Notes: generated from the letters alone by a model not told the origin. Numbered from the stretch's first letter, positions 19,637-28,718 are shown. The stretch is 64,000 bases of DNA from Halanaerobium praevalens DSM 2228 (GCF_000165465.1 NC_017455.1:2170001-2234000), one strand, 5' to 3'. Made by a program: numbers and translations.

Positions 19637-20740
19637 TTAATTCATCAACACCTTTTTTAAATTTCTAATAAAAAATTCATTATCTGCTCTAGTTCCAATT
19701 GTAACTCGAATCCAATTTTCCATCCCAAACTGACTTCCAGGACTAATAATCACTCCCTTTTTAAGTAATTTTTGATAAACCTCTTGGTCTGATTTTTCTA
19801 AATTTATCATCATAAAATTAGACTCAGTTTGAATATACTCTAAACCTAACTTTTCTAATTTTTGATAAAGAGCTTCTTTTTGACTTGCATTTAAATCATG
19901 GCAAGTCTTTAAATAAGATTCTGATTCTAAAGCAGTCAAAGCTGCCTGTTGAGCTAAAATATTTATATTAAAAGGACCTCTAATTTTATTGAGCAGACTA
20001 ACTAAACTAGAATTAGCTAAAGCATAACCTATTCTCATCCCAGCCAAACCATAGGCCTTCGAGAAAGTCCTCAATAAAACTAAATTAGAATGTTTAGCTA
20101 ACTGATCAACACCACTAAAAAATTCAGGATCTGTAATATACTCTTGATAAGCCTGATCAACTATCACTAATATATCATCTGGAATTCTGCTTAAAAATGA
20201 TTCAATTGCTTCTGCCTGCAGCATTGTTCCTGTTGGATTATTTGGATTACAAATAAAAATAGCCCTTGTTTGATCTGTAATCTGAGCTTCCATTGCTGCT
20301 AGATCGTGCTTGTAATCAGCTGTTAAAGGCACTTTAACACTTTTGCCCCTTCTACTTTTTACAGCTAATTCGTATTTAACAAAAGTAGGATCTGCCTGAA
20401 TCACTTCAGTTCCGGGCTCTAAAATTAAAGTCAACAAAAGATCTATTATTTCGTCTGATCCATTACCTAAAAAAACCTGCTCTGCTGCTAAATCATATTT
20501 AGCTGCTAGCCCTTCTTTTAAGGCTGAACTTTCTGAATCAGGATAGGCATTTACATTTTTTGCCTCAGCTTGAATAGTATCAATCACCTGAATAGCTGGT
20601 CCTAAAGCATTGACATTTGAAGCTAAATTAACTACCTTTTCTAAATCATATTCTTCTTTAACCTGAGCTGTACTCTTACCCTTTTGGTAGCGATCTATTT
20701 CTTTGATTTCCTTCGGAATTCGTTTAATAAATTTTTCCAT
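19637..20740 (-). CDS. HisC-type aminotransferase (histidinol-phosphate or aromatic)
   Basis: PLP-dependent class I/II aminotransferase of 367 residues. The PLP lysine is in [24 protein letters not shown] and the upstream [13 protein letters not shown] are typical of the HisC family. No other his genes are near. Because it is embedded between aroA and aroF, it may instead (or also) transaminate phenylpyruvate and 4-hydroxyphenylpyruvate, as HisC does in Bacillus. The stop and the aroF start are one base apart, and the start touches the aroA stop. Confidence 0.88.
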   Translation of the reverse strand: MEKFIKRIPKEIKEIDRYQKGKSTAQVKEEYDLEKVVNLASNVNALGPAIQVIDTIQAEAKNVNAYPDSESSALKEGLAAKYDLAAEQVFLGNGSDEIIDLLLTLILEPGTEVIQADPTFVKYELAVKSRRGKSVKVPLTADYKHDLAAMEAQITDQTRAIFICNPNNPTGTMLQAEAIESFLSRIPDDILVIVDQAYQEYITDPEFFSGVDQLAKHSNLVLLRTFSKAYGLAGMRIGYALANSSLVSLLNKIRGPFNINILAQQAALTALESESYLKTCHDLNASQKEALYQKLEKLGLEYIQTESNFMMINLEKSDQEVYQKLLKKGVIISPGSQFGMENWIRVTIGTRADNEFFIRNLKKVLMN

Positions 20741-22030
20741 CTAAATCACCTCTGCTAATAATTTTTTGAAATTTGGAAATGAAGTCATAATAATCTCACT
20801 ACCTTGAATAGAAAGACCCTGCTTAGTTTTTAAAGCAAGTATTGCTAGTGACATTGCAATTCGATGATCATAATAACTTTTGAGCTGAACTCCCCCTTCT
20901 ACTTGCTGTGGCCCTATAATTTCCATGCCATCAGCTTGAGCTTCAATTTCAATTCCCAGTTTTCTAAATTCAGTTACTAGTGCCTTAATCCTATCAGTTT
21001 CTTTAACTCTCAGCTCAGCTGCATCTTTAATTACTGTTTTACCCTCTGCAAAAACAGCTAAAACTGCAATAATAGGCAGTTCATCAATTAAACGCGGAAT
21101 TATTTTTCCTTTAATTTCCACCGCTTTTAAAGTAGAAGGCCTAACTAAAATATCAGCTATTTTTTCACCAGCTTCTTCTTTTTTATTTAAAATTTCAAAA
21201 TTAGCTCCCATGGCCTTGATTACTTCCAAAAAACCACTTCGAGTCTGATTAATCCCTACATTTTTAATTAAAAGCTCACCTTTTTTAGCTAAAATAGCAG
21301 CAGCTATAAAAAAAGCAGCTGAAGAAATATCACCAGGAATCTTGCTTCTTAAGGGTTTGATTCTTCTTTTTTTAGCTTGTTTAAGAATTATTCTATCTGC
21401 TAAAATTTCTAAATCTACCCCTGCTTCTTTTAACATCCGCTCAGTATGATCCCTAGAGACAGCTGGTTCGATAATCACTGTTTCAGCTTCTGTTTTTAAA
21501 GCTGCTAAAAGAATTGCAGATTTAAGTTGGGCACTAGCTACAGGTAAATTATATTTTAAAGCTTTTAGCTTTTGGCCCTGAATACTTAAAGGGGCCAGCC
21601 CTTTTTTTCTGGACCAAATTTTTGCTCCCATCTGCGAAAGAGGCTTAATTATTCTGGCCATCGGTCTTTTTAAAAGAGAATGATCTCCACTTAAAACTGA
21701 ATAAAAATCTTGAGCTGCTAAAAGCCCTGTTAAAAGCCGCATTGAAGTCCCCGAATTACCACAATCTAAAATGTTTTTTGCTTCTTTTAAACCATTTAGG
21801 CCTTGACCTTTAATTAAGTATTCTCCAGCTTTGATTTTAACTATTTCAGGACCCAAATCAGCCATAATATTTAAGGTTTTTAAACAATCTTCAGCTTCTA
21901 AAAGACCCTCTATTTTACTTTCTCCTTCTGCTAAAGCTGCCAATATAATTGAGCGATGAGAAATTGACTTATCACCTGGAACTTCAATTTGGCCACTAAT
22001 TTTAGTAGCTGGTTTAACCTGATAGGCCAT
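20741..22030 (-). CDS. aroA: EPSP synthase (3-phosphoshikimate 1-carboxyvinyltransferase)
   Basis: Transfers enolpyruvate from PEP to shikimate 3-phosphate. The motifs PGDKSISHRSIILAALAEG near the N-terminus, LDCGNSGTSMRLLTGLL near residue 88, SAQLKSAIL near 165 and the C-terminal RVKETDRIKAL and SYYDHRIAMSLA are all present. Length (429) is standard. It is the first gene of the operon, with AAAGGAGG before the ATG and an approximately 270-nt leader from a consensus promoter with a terminator hairpin in it. Confidence 0.97.
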   Translation of the reverse strand: MAYQVKPATKISGQIEVPGDKSISHRSIILAALAEGESKIEGLLEAEDCLKTLNIMADLGPEIVKIKAGEYLIKGQGLNGLKEAKNILDCGNSGTSMRLLTGLLAAQDFYSVLSGDHSLLKRPMARIIKPLSQMGAKIWSRKKGLAPLSIQGQKLKALKYNLPVASAQLKSAILLAALKTEAETVIIEPAVSRDHTERMLKEAGVDLEILADRIILKQAKKRRIKPLRSKIPGDISSAAFFIAAAILAKKGELLIKNVGINQTRSGFLEVIKAMGANFEILNKKEEAGEKIADILVRPSTLKAVEIKGKIIPRLIDELPIIAVLAVFAEGKTVIKDAAELRVKETDRIKALVTEFRKLGIEIEAQADGMEIIGPQQVEGGVQLKSYYDHRIAMSLAILALKTKQGLSIQGSEIIMTSFPNFKKLLAEVI

Positions 22031-22087
22031 AATTACCTCCTTTTTTTGCTGTTTAGAAAACTAAAAAGTATAGAAATTTTGAAATAC

Positions 22088-22203
22088 AAAAAAATCGCCC
22101 CTCCGTCAGGGCGATTAATATCGTGACAACACCTGTCTTAATCTTCCTTAGAACAGATTATCTCTACTAAAAATTAAGACTTACTTACTTGTTATAAGTC
22201 TTA
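22088..22203 (-). promoter_or_regulatory. Candidate transcription attenuator in the aroA leader
   Basis: In transcript order: a 9-bp hairpin TAAGACTTA/TAAGTCTTA (22203-22175); a hairpin GATTAA...TTAATC with inner GACA/TGTC (22143-22113); and a terminator AATCGCCC/GGGCGATT with a 7-base T run (22116-22088). The AATC of the second hairpin is shared with the 5' arm of the terminator, so the two exclude each other. The T-box sequence AGGGTGGNACCGCG is absent and no leader peptide rich in aromatic codons is obvious, so the signal is unknown. Confidence 0.6.
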
Positions 22204-22306
22204 TTTTAAATTTTAAAAACTTAAGTTTCAGCTCTTAACTCAAAAAAATATCTATTTAAATTTATTCGCAAAATTTTATAATTTAAATTTTGATTATTTC
22301 ATACTA

Positions 22307-22335
22307 ATTATAGCAAGCAATCCTGCTTATGTCAA
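22307..22335 (-). promoter_or_regulatory. Consensus sigma-A promoter of the aro operon
   Basis: Minus-strand TTGACA and TATAAT with exactly 17 bp between, both perfect consensus. Transcription would start near 22300, giving a leader of about 270 nt before the aroA ATG. Confidence 0.85.
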
Positions 22336-22380
22336 ATAGGAGACCCCTATTTTGATTAAGCTTAAAACCTCTATTTTAGT

Positions 22381-23868
22381 TTAAATTATATTTCTTTTAT
22401 TACATTCTGACTCAAGATAACCAATAAATTCTTCGGCTTTAGCTTGAGGAGCTTTAGTTAGCAAACTAACTCCAATAAAAATAGCTGTAGTAATTACTAA
22501 AGTCCAGACTCCTGCTCCCAGGCCCAATGGTCTTAAAGCACTAAATTGTAAAATAAGAGTAGTCAGCGAACCTAGAAAAATACTACTCAAGGCAGCTGCA
22601 GCTGTGGCTTTTCTCCAAAAAAAGGCACCAAAAATTGAAGGTACTACAACTAAGAGGCCAACTGAAGCTGCTACCGAAAGAGTTGCAATTAGATTTAACT
22701 CTTGAGCGGCAAAGAAAAAACCAAGTAAAGCAATAATTAAAATAGCCATTTGAGCTAGTTTAAGTTCTTTTAAATCTTGATTTCCTTTTAAATCTAGTTC
22801 TTTTTTTCTAAAAATATCTTTAACTAACAAAGACGAAAGAGTTAGCATAATCGAATCAATAGTAGAAATAGCCGCTGCTGTAATCCCTACCATAGCAACT
22901 AAAGCTAAAAGATCAGGTACATATTTAGAAGCTAATAATTGAGGAGTAGCTAAATCTGGATTAGCTAGCTTTGGTAATAAGAGGCTGGCAGAAAAACCCC
23001 AAAAAACAGCAACTAAGGTATAAATAAAACCGAAGATCAAAAAGCCTTTAATCATAGTTTTCATTGCCTTTAAATCACGGGGTATAAATAGGCGCTGGCT
23101 TACCTGAGGATTAGAAATTGAAAAGAAAAACCAGGGTAAACTTAAGGCTAAAAATCTTCGCCAATTAAAAAAGCCTGAGCCTGGTACAGTCAAAACTTGA
23201 GCTTCTAAAGCAGAAAGTGAACTAAACAATTCTCTAAAACCACCTAAATGCTGATAAACTACATAAAATAAAATAATGATACTAACTAAAATCATAATTA
23301 GTGACTGGAGAGAATCAGTCCAAGTCACTGACTTCATGCCTGCCATTAAGGCCCAAGCAATTGCTAAAAAAGTAGCAATCCCGACTCCAAACAAAAAAGG
23401 AATCTGACCTCCACTTAAACTATTGAGCAAATAACCAACTCCCATCAACTGCACAGCTAAATAGGGAATTAAAAAAATACAGGCTGTTAAAGCAGCCAAA
23501 AAAGCAACAGCTTGATTTTGATAGCGATCACCTAGCATTTCATAAGGAGAAAGATAATTATTTTTTTTACCAATTAACCAAAAACGAGGGCCAAAAAAAG
23601 CGACTAAAGATAAGCCTGACAAATAAATTAATTCAAAACCAAGAGCTCCTACCCCACCTGAATAAGTAAAACCAGCTAAACCAATCATCATAAAAGCACT
23701 ATAAGTTGTAGCACTATAAGATAAGGCTGCAATAACTCCATTTGTATTTCTACCACTTAAAAAATATTCGACTAAACCAGGTTTCATCTCTTTTCTGGCT
23801 TTAAATGCAACTAAAAAACCAATAATAATATATAAAAAAATTGCTATGTACAAATATCTTGCTGACAT
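22381..23868 (-). CDS. Sodium:solute symporter (SSF family)
   Basis: Polytopic inner-membrane symporter of 495 residues with about 13 membrane segments, belonging to the SSS/PutP-PanF family. Recognisable parts are the N-terminal FLSGRNTNGVIAALSYSATTYSAFMMIG and the segment AAISTIDSIMLTLSSLLVKDIF, which corresponds to the Na2-site region. The substrate cannot be told; pantothenate, carboxylates or amino acids are all possible. It starts 3 bp after a 65-residue two-helix membrane protein, the usual small partner of such transporters. Confidence 0.88.
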   Translation of the reverse strand: MSARYLYIAIFLYIIIGFLVAFKARKEMKPGLVEYFLSGRNTNGVIAALSYSATTYSAFMMIGLAGFTYSGGVGALGFELIYLSGLSLVAFFGPRFWLIGKKNNYLSPYEMLGDRYQNQAVAFLAALTACIFLIPYLAVQLMGVGYLLNSLSGGQIPFLFGVGIATFLAIAWALMAGMKSVTWTDSLQSLIMILVSIIILFYVVYQHLGGFRELFSSLSALEAQVLTVPGSGFFNWRRFLALSLPWFFFSISNPQVSQRLFIPRDLKAMKTMIKGFLIFGFIYTLVAVFWGFSASLLLPKLANPDLATPQLLASKYVPDLLALVAMVGITAAAISTIDSIMLTLSSLLVKDIFRKKELDLKGNQDLKELKLAQMAILIIALLGFFFAAQELNLIATLSVAASVGLLVVVPSIFGAFFWRKATAAAALSSIFLGSLTTLILQFSALRPLGLGAGVWTLVITTAIFIGVSLLTKAPQAKAEEFIGYLESECNKRNII

Positions 23869-23871
23869 AAA

Positions 23872-24069
23872 TTATTCCCTCCAGTAACTTGTAATTTTGA
23901 TAGTTAAAAAAATAACAATTAAAGCAAAAATAAGCCAGAATAAAAAGGCTCCTCTAAATAAGTTAATTGAGCTAAATAAAGTATAAGGTACAATGAAAGC
24001 AGAAATTACTAAAACTAAAATTAGACTGAGATAAAGCCAGCGTAATTTTTTTAATTTGCTTTTTTTCAT
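23872..24069 (-). CDS. Small two-helix membrane protein, SSF transporter partner (YhdT/DUF997-like)
   Basis: 65 residues: a basic start (MKKSKLKKLRW), a hydrophobic helix at about 11-32, a second at about 40-60 and a short tail. Small proteins of this form are encoded directly upstream of SSF symporters such as PanF. It is 3 bp from the symporter start and probably translationally coupled. IS copy 2 lies 50 bp upstream of its start and may have displaced the native promoter. Confidence 0.7.
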   Translation of the reverse strand: MKKSKLKKLRWLYLSLILVLVISAFIVPYTLFSSINLFRGAFLFWLIFALIVIFLTIKITSYWRE

Positions 24070-24119
24070 TTTGATTAATCACTCCTTTTTTATTTTTTGA
24101 CTTTACAGCTGTCTTGACA

Positions 24120-24527
24120 TTGACATCCTCCCCGCCCGTTCGCAAAGCTTAGGACCGAGGATTCCTTAAAGGAACTTTCACCGAAACTCTTTTTTTGTAT
24201 TACGAAATTCTAGTTTCAATATTAGCCAGCGAGCCCATTTCAATAACCCTACATTTGTGATACGCATAGTTGGGTTAGCATTAGGCTATCGAGGCCTTCA
24301 CGAGGTTGTCTGCTGATTAAATGCCAGTCCATTTCTGGTAGGCAAGTGCACTGAAACTCTCTTTGTAGTTGCGTATTGATAGTTTCAGTATTAGGTCATC
24401 GAGACCGTCATGACGCAAACTTCAGGCTGTGCCATCAGCCCTCCTGAGATAGCCGACTATGCATTCTAATAGCATATTCCTAGCACTATTGCTAATATAG
24501 GCACTCAGGCACTTAGACTATTACCAT
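24120..24527 (-). ncRNA. IS605 tail: candidate omega-RNA region (copy 2)
   Basis: About 408 bp between tnpB and the right end, matching the copy 1 tail except for one missing hairpin unit. By analogy with characterised TnpB systems the RNA scaffold should run to the right end and the guide should be the bases just outside it: TGTCAAGACAGCTGTAAAGT on the minus strand (24119 downward). Confidence 0.6.
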
Positions 24528-25616
24528 CTAAGCAGATTGTTGTTCTAAATATTTATTAGCTATATTACGACTTGCATTTAAATCAGAGTGGATATGATTA
24601 CCACACTCACAAGAGTATAGATTAGCTTTACGGTTAGATTTTTTAACTTTAGCACATCTAGAACAACTCTGGGAAGTGTACTTTGGATTTATATATTCCA
24701 CCTTCATCCCAGCTAATTCAGCTTTGTATTCAATAAACTGTTGAAGTTGATAAAAAGTCCAGCTATGGATGTTTCTATCAGCTCTATTAAGACTCTTAAT
24801 AGTATTTCGGATATTCTCTAGATTCTCCATAATTATAGAACCAACTTTCTCCTGCACAGCAAGATTAATAAGTTGGCGACTAATTTTATGGTTTAAATCA
24901 GTAATCCTTCTCTGCTCTTTGTCATTAATATTTTTAATAGCTTTAATTTTTTTAGATTGACCCAGTTTTTTTCTTAACATACGATACTTTTTGCGGATAA
25001 AACCTGCCTGTTTACCATTGTAGAATTGGCGATTAATCTCTTTGCCTTGAGGAGTTTTAACACTAGCAACTGCTAATTGGCGAAGCCCTATATCAATTCC
25101 CATTAAATTAGAGTTAGTGGTTTTTTTATCAGCAATTTTAATTGTTACAGCAAAATACCATTTACCTCTCTTGTAGAAGAGACTGGCTTTACCCAATTTG
25201 CAGCCACTATCGATATGCTGCTGCAGATCTTCAAACCTTTCAGTCTGCTTAACAGGAAAAGCGAATCTTTTGCATTTGCTGGTATAAAGCGGAATTGAAA
25301 TTATATGATGATCAATCTTATAATTTTGATTATTATAGCAAATAGGTTGATTCTCTTTAAACTCTATATTTTCTTTTTTAGAGTTAGACTTTAAAAACTG
25401 TTTATAGAGTGCTTTAACTTCTCTAATATTCTGATTTTTAACAGCAGAGGGAAGGTTAAGCTCTTTAAAATCAGCAGAACTCAAGTTAATTTCTCCTGTT
25501 TTAAGTTTTGCAGCAATAGCCTGACGATTCTTAACTACTTCTACAATGTTATTTAAGAATATATTTTCTTTTCTTTTAGTTGGTTTTAACAACTCTAAAA
25601 TATAGGTTAGCTGCAT
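24528..25616 (-). CDS. tnpB: TnpB, RNA-guided RuvC nuclease of IS605 (intact)
   Basis: Programmable nickase/nuclease that keeps IS605 elements in the genome by cutting empty donor sites. The RuvC residues look complete: Asp in MGIDIGLRQLAVAS, Glu in IIMENLENIRN and Asp in HIHSDLNASRNIAN. The zinc finger is CSRC...CECG. The frame opens at a GTG (25625) overlapping the tnpA stop, but AAAGGTG favours the ATG at 25616, giving 362 residues. The target motif should be TTTAC, the sequence next to the left end. Confidence 0.93.
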   Translation of the reverse strand: MQLTYILELLKPTKRKENIFLNNIVEVVKNRQAIAAKLKTGEINLSSADFKELNLPSAVKNQNIREVKALYKQFLKSNSKKENIEFKENQPICYNNQNYKIDHHIISIPLYTSKCKRFAFPVKQTERFEDLQQHIDSGCKLGKASLFYKRGKWYFAVTIKIADKKTTNSNLMGIDIGLRQLAVASVKTPQGKEINRQFYNGKQAGFIRKKYRMLRKKLGQSKKIKAIKNINDKEQRRITDLNHKISRQLINLAVQEKVGSIIMENLENIRNTIKSLNRADRNIHSWTFYQLQQFIEYKAELAGMKVEYINPKYTSQSCSRCAKVKKSNRKANLYSCECGNHIHSDLNASRNIANKYLEQQSA

Positions 25617-25621
25617 ATTAA

Positions 25622-26011
25622 TCACCTTTGATTTTCAATGTAGTGTTGGATAGTTTCAGAACTCACATTACCTGCAGTAGCTACAAAATATGCTCTAGTC
25701 CAAATAGAACCTTTAATATTCAACTCTGGAAAGTGCTTTGATATTCTCCCTCCAGTAGTATCTTTAATGATATTCATTAGCTTACTGGGAGAATACTTAG
25801 GCAAAGCTGATATAAAAAGGTGTATATGATCTGGCATTATTTCAGTAGCCAATACTTCAAATTTATGCTTATCAGCTAATTCATTGATAGTATCTAAGGT
25901 TAATTGTTTAATTTTAGGATTATCTAAAATATGTTTTCTATATTTAGGAATCCATATAAAATGATAATTTAAAAGAAACTTTGCATGTCTTGTGTTTTTA
26001 TAGGTATTCAT
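25622..26011 (-). CDS. tnpA: IS200/IS605 Y1 transposase TnpA (copy 2)
   Basis: 129-residue HUH single-strand transposase with His62/His64 (DHIHLF) and nucleophile Tyr124. It cuts and rejoins the top strand during replication or transcription, with no target duplication. Its stop overlaps the upstream edge of tnpB, so both proteins are expected from one transcript. Same product as at 15831 apart from two substitutions. Confidence 0.95.
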   Translation of the reverse strand: MNTYKNTRHAKFLLNYHFIWIPKYRKHILDNPKIKQLTLDTINELADKHKFEVLATEIMPDHIHLFISALPKYSPSKLMNIIKDTTGGRISKHFPELNIKGSIWTRAYFVATAGNVSSETIQHYIENQR

Positions 26012-26292
26012 TATTAAAATCTCCTAAATGTTAGCTGTTAAACACATTATATCATAAACATATGTTCATTTTCAAGAATATATTATACAAAATTTTAATT
26101 TCCACATTGACTAAAAATTAAAATAGCTGATTCATCCCCGCCCATTATCATAGGCGAGGCTTTCTCAGCTATAATTCTGTAAAGACAGCAATTGCAAAAA
26201 TTATTTTTTTTAGTTAAAAAAGGATTTTCAAAACTTTTGCATAATTAGTTAATTGAGAGACAGAAAATAAATTAAAATGGAAGGTGATTTTA

Positions 26293-26730
26293 ATGCCAAT
26301 GGCAAATTATTCAATCAAAGCTAAAAGTAAAAGTGCTGCCAAAATTATATCTAAAACTCAAGGTGGGTTTGAAATTATAATTGATGAGCCCGAAGAACAA
26401 GGAGGGACTAATGATGGCCCAAATCCAGTTGAATATGTTTTATCTGCTTTAGCTGGCTGTCTGAATGTAGTTGGTCATTTAGTTGCTCAAGAAATGGGTT
26501 TTAATTTAAAAGATTTAGAAATCGAAATTAGCGGTCAGCTTGATCCAGCCAAGTTTATGGGTCAATCAGATGAAGCTAGAGCTGGTTACCAAAAAATTGA
26601 AGTTAAAATGATTGCAGATACAGATGCAGACCAAGCTACTTTAGCTAAGTGGTTAAAAACTGTTGAAGCTCGCTGCCCAGTTAGTGATAATTTGAGTAAG
26701 CAAACACCTGTTGAAATTGGACTTAAATAA
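26293..26730 (+). CDS. OsmC/Ohr-family protein
   Basis: Cytoplasmic thiol-dependent peroxide-scavenging family. The two redox cysteines are in LSALAGCLNVVGHL and VEARCPVSDNL, matching the OsmC pattern. The protein has 145 residues if the ATG at 26293 is used; GGAAGGTG lies in front of it, whereas the upstream GTG at 26284 is part of that ribosome site. It is one of the few plus-strand genes in the window and is monocistronic with a bidirectional terminator. Substrate (organic hydroperoxide or sulfur species) is unknown. Confidence 0.88.
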   Translation: MPMANYSIKAKSKSAAKIISKTQGGFEIIIDEPEEQGGTNDGPNPVEYVLSALAGCLNVVGHLVAQEMGFNLKDLEIEISGQLDPAKFMGQSDEARAGYQKIEVKMIADTDADQATLAKWLKTVEARCPVSDNLSKQTPVEIGLK

Positions 26731-26756
26731 TTAAAATTAATAATTAACTAAAAAAC

Positions 26757-26797
26757 TAAAACCCTGCTTAAGCTTCTATAGCTCAGCAGGGTTTTTA
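26757..26797. terminator. Bidirectional terminator between OsmC and the COG3650-like gene
   Basis: AAACCCTGCT and AGCAGGGTTT pair around a 16-base loop, with A and T runs on the two sides. It lies between convergent genes. Confidence 0.85.
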
Positions 26798-26823
26798 TTT
26801 TGAGTTTCTAATTGTTTACTTTT

Positions 26824-27246
26824 TTATTCTTCTGTCTCAACTAAAAGCTTTCCGCCACCAACATAGCTTTTATTTGGGAAAACTACTCTAACTTGATAAG
26901 GTAATCTTTCCCCACTCATACTATCTTGATAATCTTTTTTCATTACAACAACCTGAAACTGAATTGCATCATTTTCGACATAATAAATTTTGTCTTCTCC
27001 AACTGGGCCAATCCAAAGATCATCAACAGGTGCCTTAAGCTCTAAATCACCATAGTTATTAACAAATTTTATTCTCTGATCTTCTCTAATTTCTACCAGC
27101 CAGCCAGGCTCATTTCCTACTGCTCTAAATTGAACTCCTTCTGCCTTGGCTTCCTGCCAAACATCCTGTGCTTCAGCTCCAACTGGTAAAACAATGAGTA
27201 AAGTTAAACTTAAAGCCAAAATTAAAATAAAAGTATTTTTCTGCAA
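26824..27246 (-). CDS. Exported COG3650-like protein
   Basis: 140 residues. A signal peptide covers about 1-25 (ending VGAEAQD). The mature part has FRAVGNEPGWLVEI near its start and KKDYQDSMSGERLPYQVRV near its end, which match the paired motifs of COG3650 proteins (putative membrane/lipoproteins, some next to heat-shock HslJ domains). No lipobox Cys. Function unknown. It follows the methyltransferase gene by 13 bp and is probably co-transcribed with it. Confidence 0.65.
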   Translation of the reverse strand: MQKNTFILILALSLTLLIVLPVGAEAQDVWQEAKAEGVQFRAVGNEPGWLVEIREDQRIKFVNNYGDLELKAPVDDLWIGPVGEDKIYYVENDAIQFQVVVMKKDYQDSMSGERLPYQVRVVFPNKSYVGGGKLLVETEE

Positions 27247-27259
27247 GACTTTTCCTCCT

Positions 27260-27898
27260 CTAGGATTTTAATAAAATATATTTTTGCTGGTCAGTATAAA
27301 CTATTTCTAAACCATATTTGGCAGCAATTTTTTTAAAAGTTTTATGATTATAAAAGGTGATATGGGTTGGATCCCAGGTATACCACCAATCAGAAAACTC
27401 TGCTGGCCCAGGATGGAAAGAAGTCATAATTGCCAAATACCCACCCTTTTTTAAAAGAGATTTTAATAATTTAATTTCTTTAACTGGATCCACAAAGTGT
27501 TCAAAAACTTCTGTGGAAGTAATTAAATCATATTTTTTCTCTTTAAAATCTTCTTCTGGATAAAAATAGGGATCATATAATTGAACATCTAAGCCTTTTG
27601 CTGCCAAAAGATCCGCTAAAACCGGGCCAGGACCACAACCAAACTCCAAAACACTATCTATTTGCTTTAAATCAAGCTGAGGCTCAATTACTTGCTTAAT
27701 AAAATCCTCAAACATCTGCACATAGCCTTCATTTTGATGATTATTATCATGACCCTCATATCTTGACTTTTCTACTTCTGGTTCAACTACTGCTTCTGGC
27801 TCAATAAAAATGAGTCGACAATTTTTACAATAATAATATTTATCTTTAGTACCTAATAAATCTAAATCACTACTACTTCCGCAAAGCTTACAAAGCAA
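27260..27898 (-). CDS. Class I SAM-dependent methyltransferase with N-terminal zinc ribbon
   Basis: 212 residues. Cys3/Cys6 and CKNC near residue 24 form a zinc ribbon, then a Rossmann methyltransferase domain begins at about 75 with the SAM motif VLEFGCGPGPVLADLL. STEVFEHFVDP and GGYLAIMTS are later family motifs. The arrangement resembles methyltransferases acting on sugars or quinone-like small molecules; the substrate is unknown. A TATAAT-type -10 lies upstream on the minus strand. Confidence 0.82.
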   Translation of the reverse strand: MLCKLCGSSSDLDLLGTKDKYYYCKNCRLIFIEPEAVVEPEVEKSRYEGHDNNHQNEGYVQMFEDFIKQVIEPQLDLKQIDSVLEFGCGPGPVLADLLAAKGLDVQLYDPYFYPEEDFKEKKYDLITSTEVFEHFVDPVKEIKLLKSLLKKGGYLAIMTSFHPGPAEFSDWWYTWDPTHITFYNHKTFKKIAAKYGLEIVYTDQQKYILLKS

Positions 27899-28108
27899 AA
27901 TCTCACTCCTTTATCAAATTTTATAGTTCCATATAACATTATATGATATAAGTAGTGGCTTTGTAAATTATTTTTAGCAAAAAATAAATAAATTTTAAAT
28001 CAGCAAATTGTTAAATAGTAACTTTTCTTTTTAATTTAAACTTGATAAAATTACTATGGTTAATCACCGCGGCTAATAGTTAGATTATAATAAGGAGGAA
28101 ATTAGAAA

Positions 28109-28705
28109 TTGGCCAGAAAAAGAAATCCAAGGTTTAAAGAGTCAAGAAGATTAGGTCTTAATATTTATGGACATCCAAAAGCAATGAAAAGAGCAGATGG
28201 CACTTTTAATAGAGCAAATAGAAAATTATCAAATTACGGACAGCAGTTACTCGAAAAACAGAGGCTGAGAGCTTACTATGGTTTAATGGAAAATAAATTC
28301 AGCCGTTATGTAAAAGAAGCTGTGAAAGAAAATGGTGTTGCAGGTGATAATTTGATTAAAAGTCTAGAAAAAAGACTTGATAATTTAGTCTATAGAGCTG
28401 GTTTTGCTCGTTCAATTAGACAAGCTAGACAAATGGTAGTTCACGGCCATATACTTGTTAATGGCAAAAAAATAGATATCCCCTCATATGCAATTAAAAT
28501 CGGGGATCAAATTTCTTTAAGAAATAAATATAGAAAAAATAATTTATTTAGAGAAAACTTTTTAGATAGACATTTAAGTGAGTTTGAATACTTAGAGCGT
28601 GACTATGATAATTTCTCAGCTAAATTAAAAGCAGAAATAGAAATCGACGAAATTCCAATTGAAATAAATGATCAATTAGTAATCGAATTTTATTCACGCA
28701 AATAG
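28109..28705 (+). CDS. rpsD: 30S ribosomal protein uS4, cysteine-free paralogue type
   Basis: Binds 16S rRNA early in small-subunit assembly. The S4 RNA-binding domain is at about 92-155 ([35 protein letters not shown]). The N-terminus [16 protein letters not shown] lacks the zinc cysteines found in many S4 proteins. It starts with TTG after AAGGAGG. It stands alone on the plus strand; in many Clostridia-related genomes a stand-alone S4 exists beside or instead of the copy in the rpoA operon. Confidence 0.95.
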   Translation: MARKRNPRFKESRRLGLNIYGHPKAMKRADGTFNRANRKLSNYGQQLLEKQRLRAYYGLMENKFSRYVKEAVKENGVAGDNLIKSLEKRLDNLVYRAGFARSIRQARQMVVHGHILVNGKKIDIPSYAIKIGDQISLRNKYRKNNLFRENFLDRHLSEFEYLERDYDNFSAKLKAEIEIDEIPIEINDQLVIEFYSRK

Positions 28706-28718
28706 GGTATTGTTATTT

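Larger units (their letters stand above)
24120..26178 (-). mobile_element. IS200/IS605-family element, copy 2 (intact)
   Basis: 2,059 bp. On the transposase strand it sits directly 3' of TTTAC (26183-26179), begins at 26178 and ends with TCAA at 24123-24120. It carries intact tnpA and tnpB. Joining the two flanks rebuilds an empty site in which GCTGTCTT and AAGACAGC face each other, with the insertion point in the loop between them. The short TTTAC site and TCAA end match IS608-like behaviour. Confidence 0.94.

Noticed and set aside
22088-22300. T-box riboswitch upstream of aroA
   Set aside because: The conserved antiterminator sequence AGGGTGGNACCGCG and the usual stem I motifs are missing.
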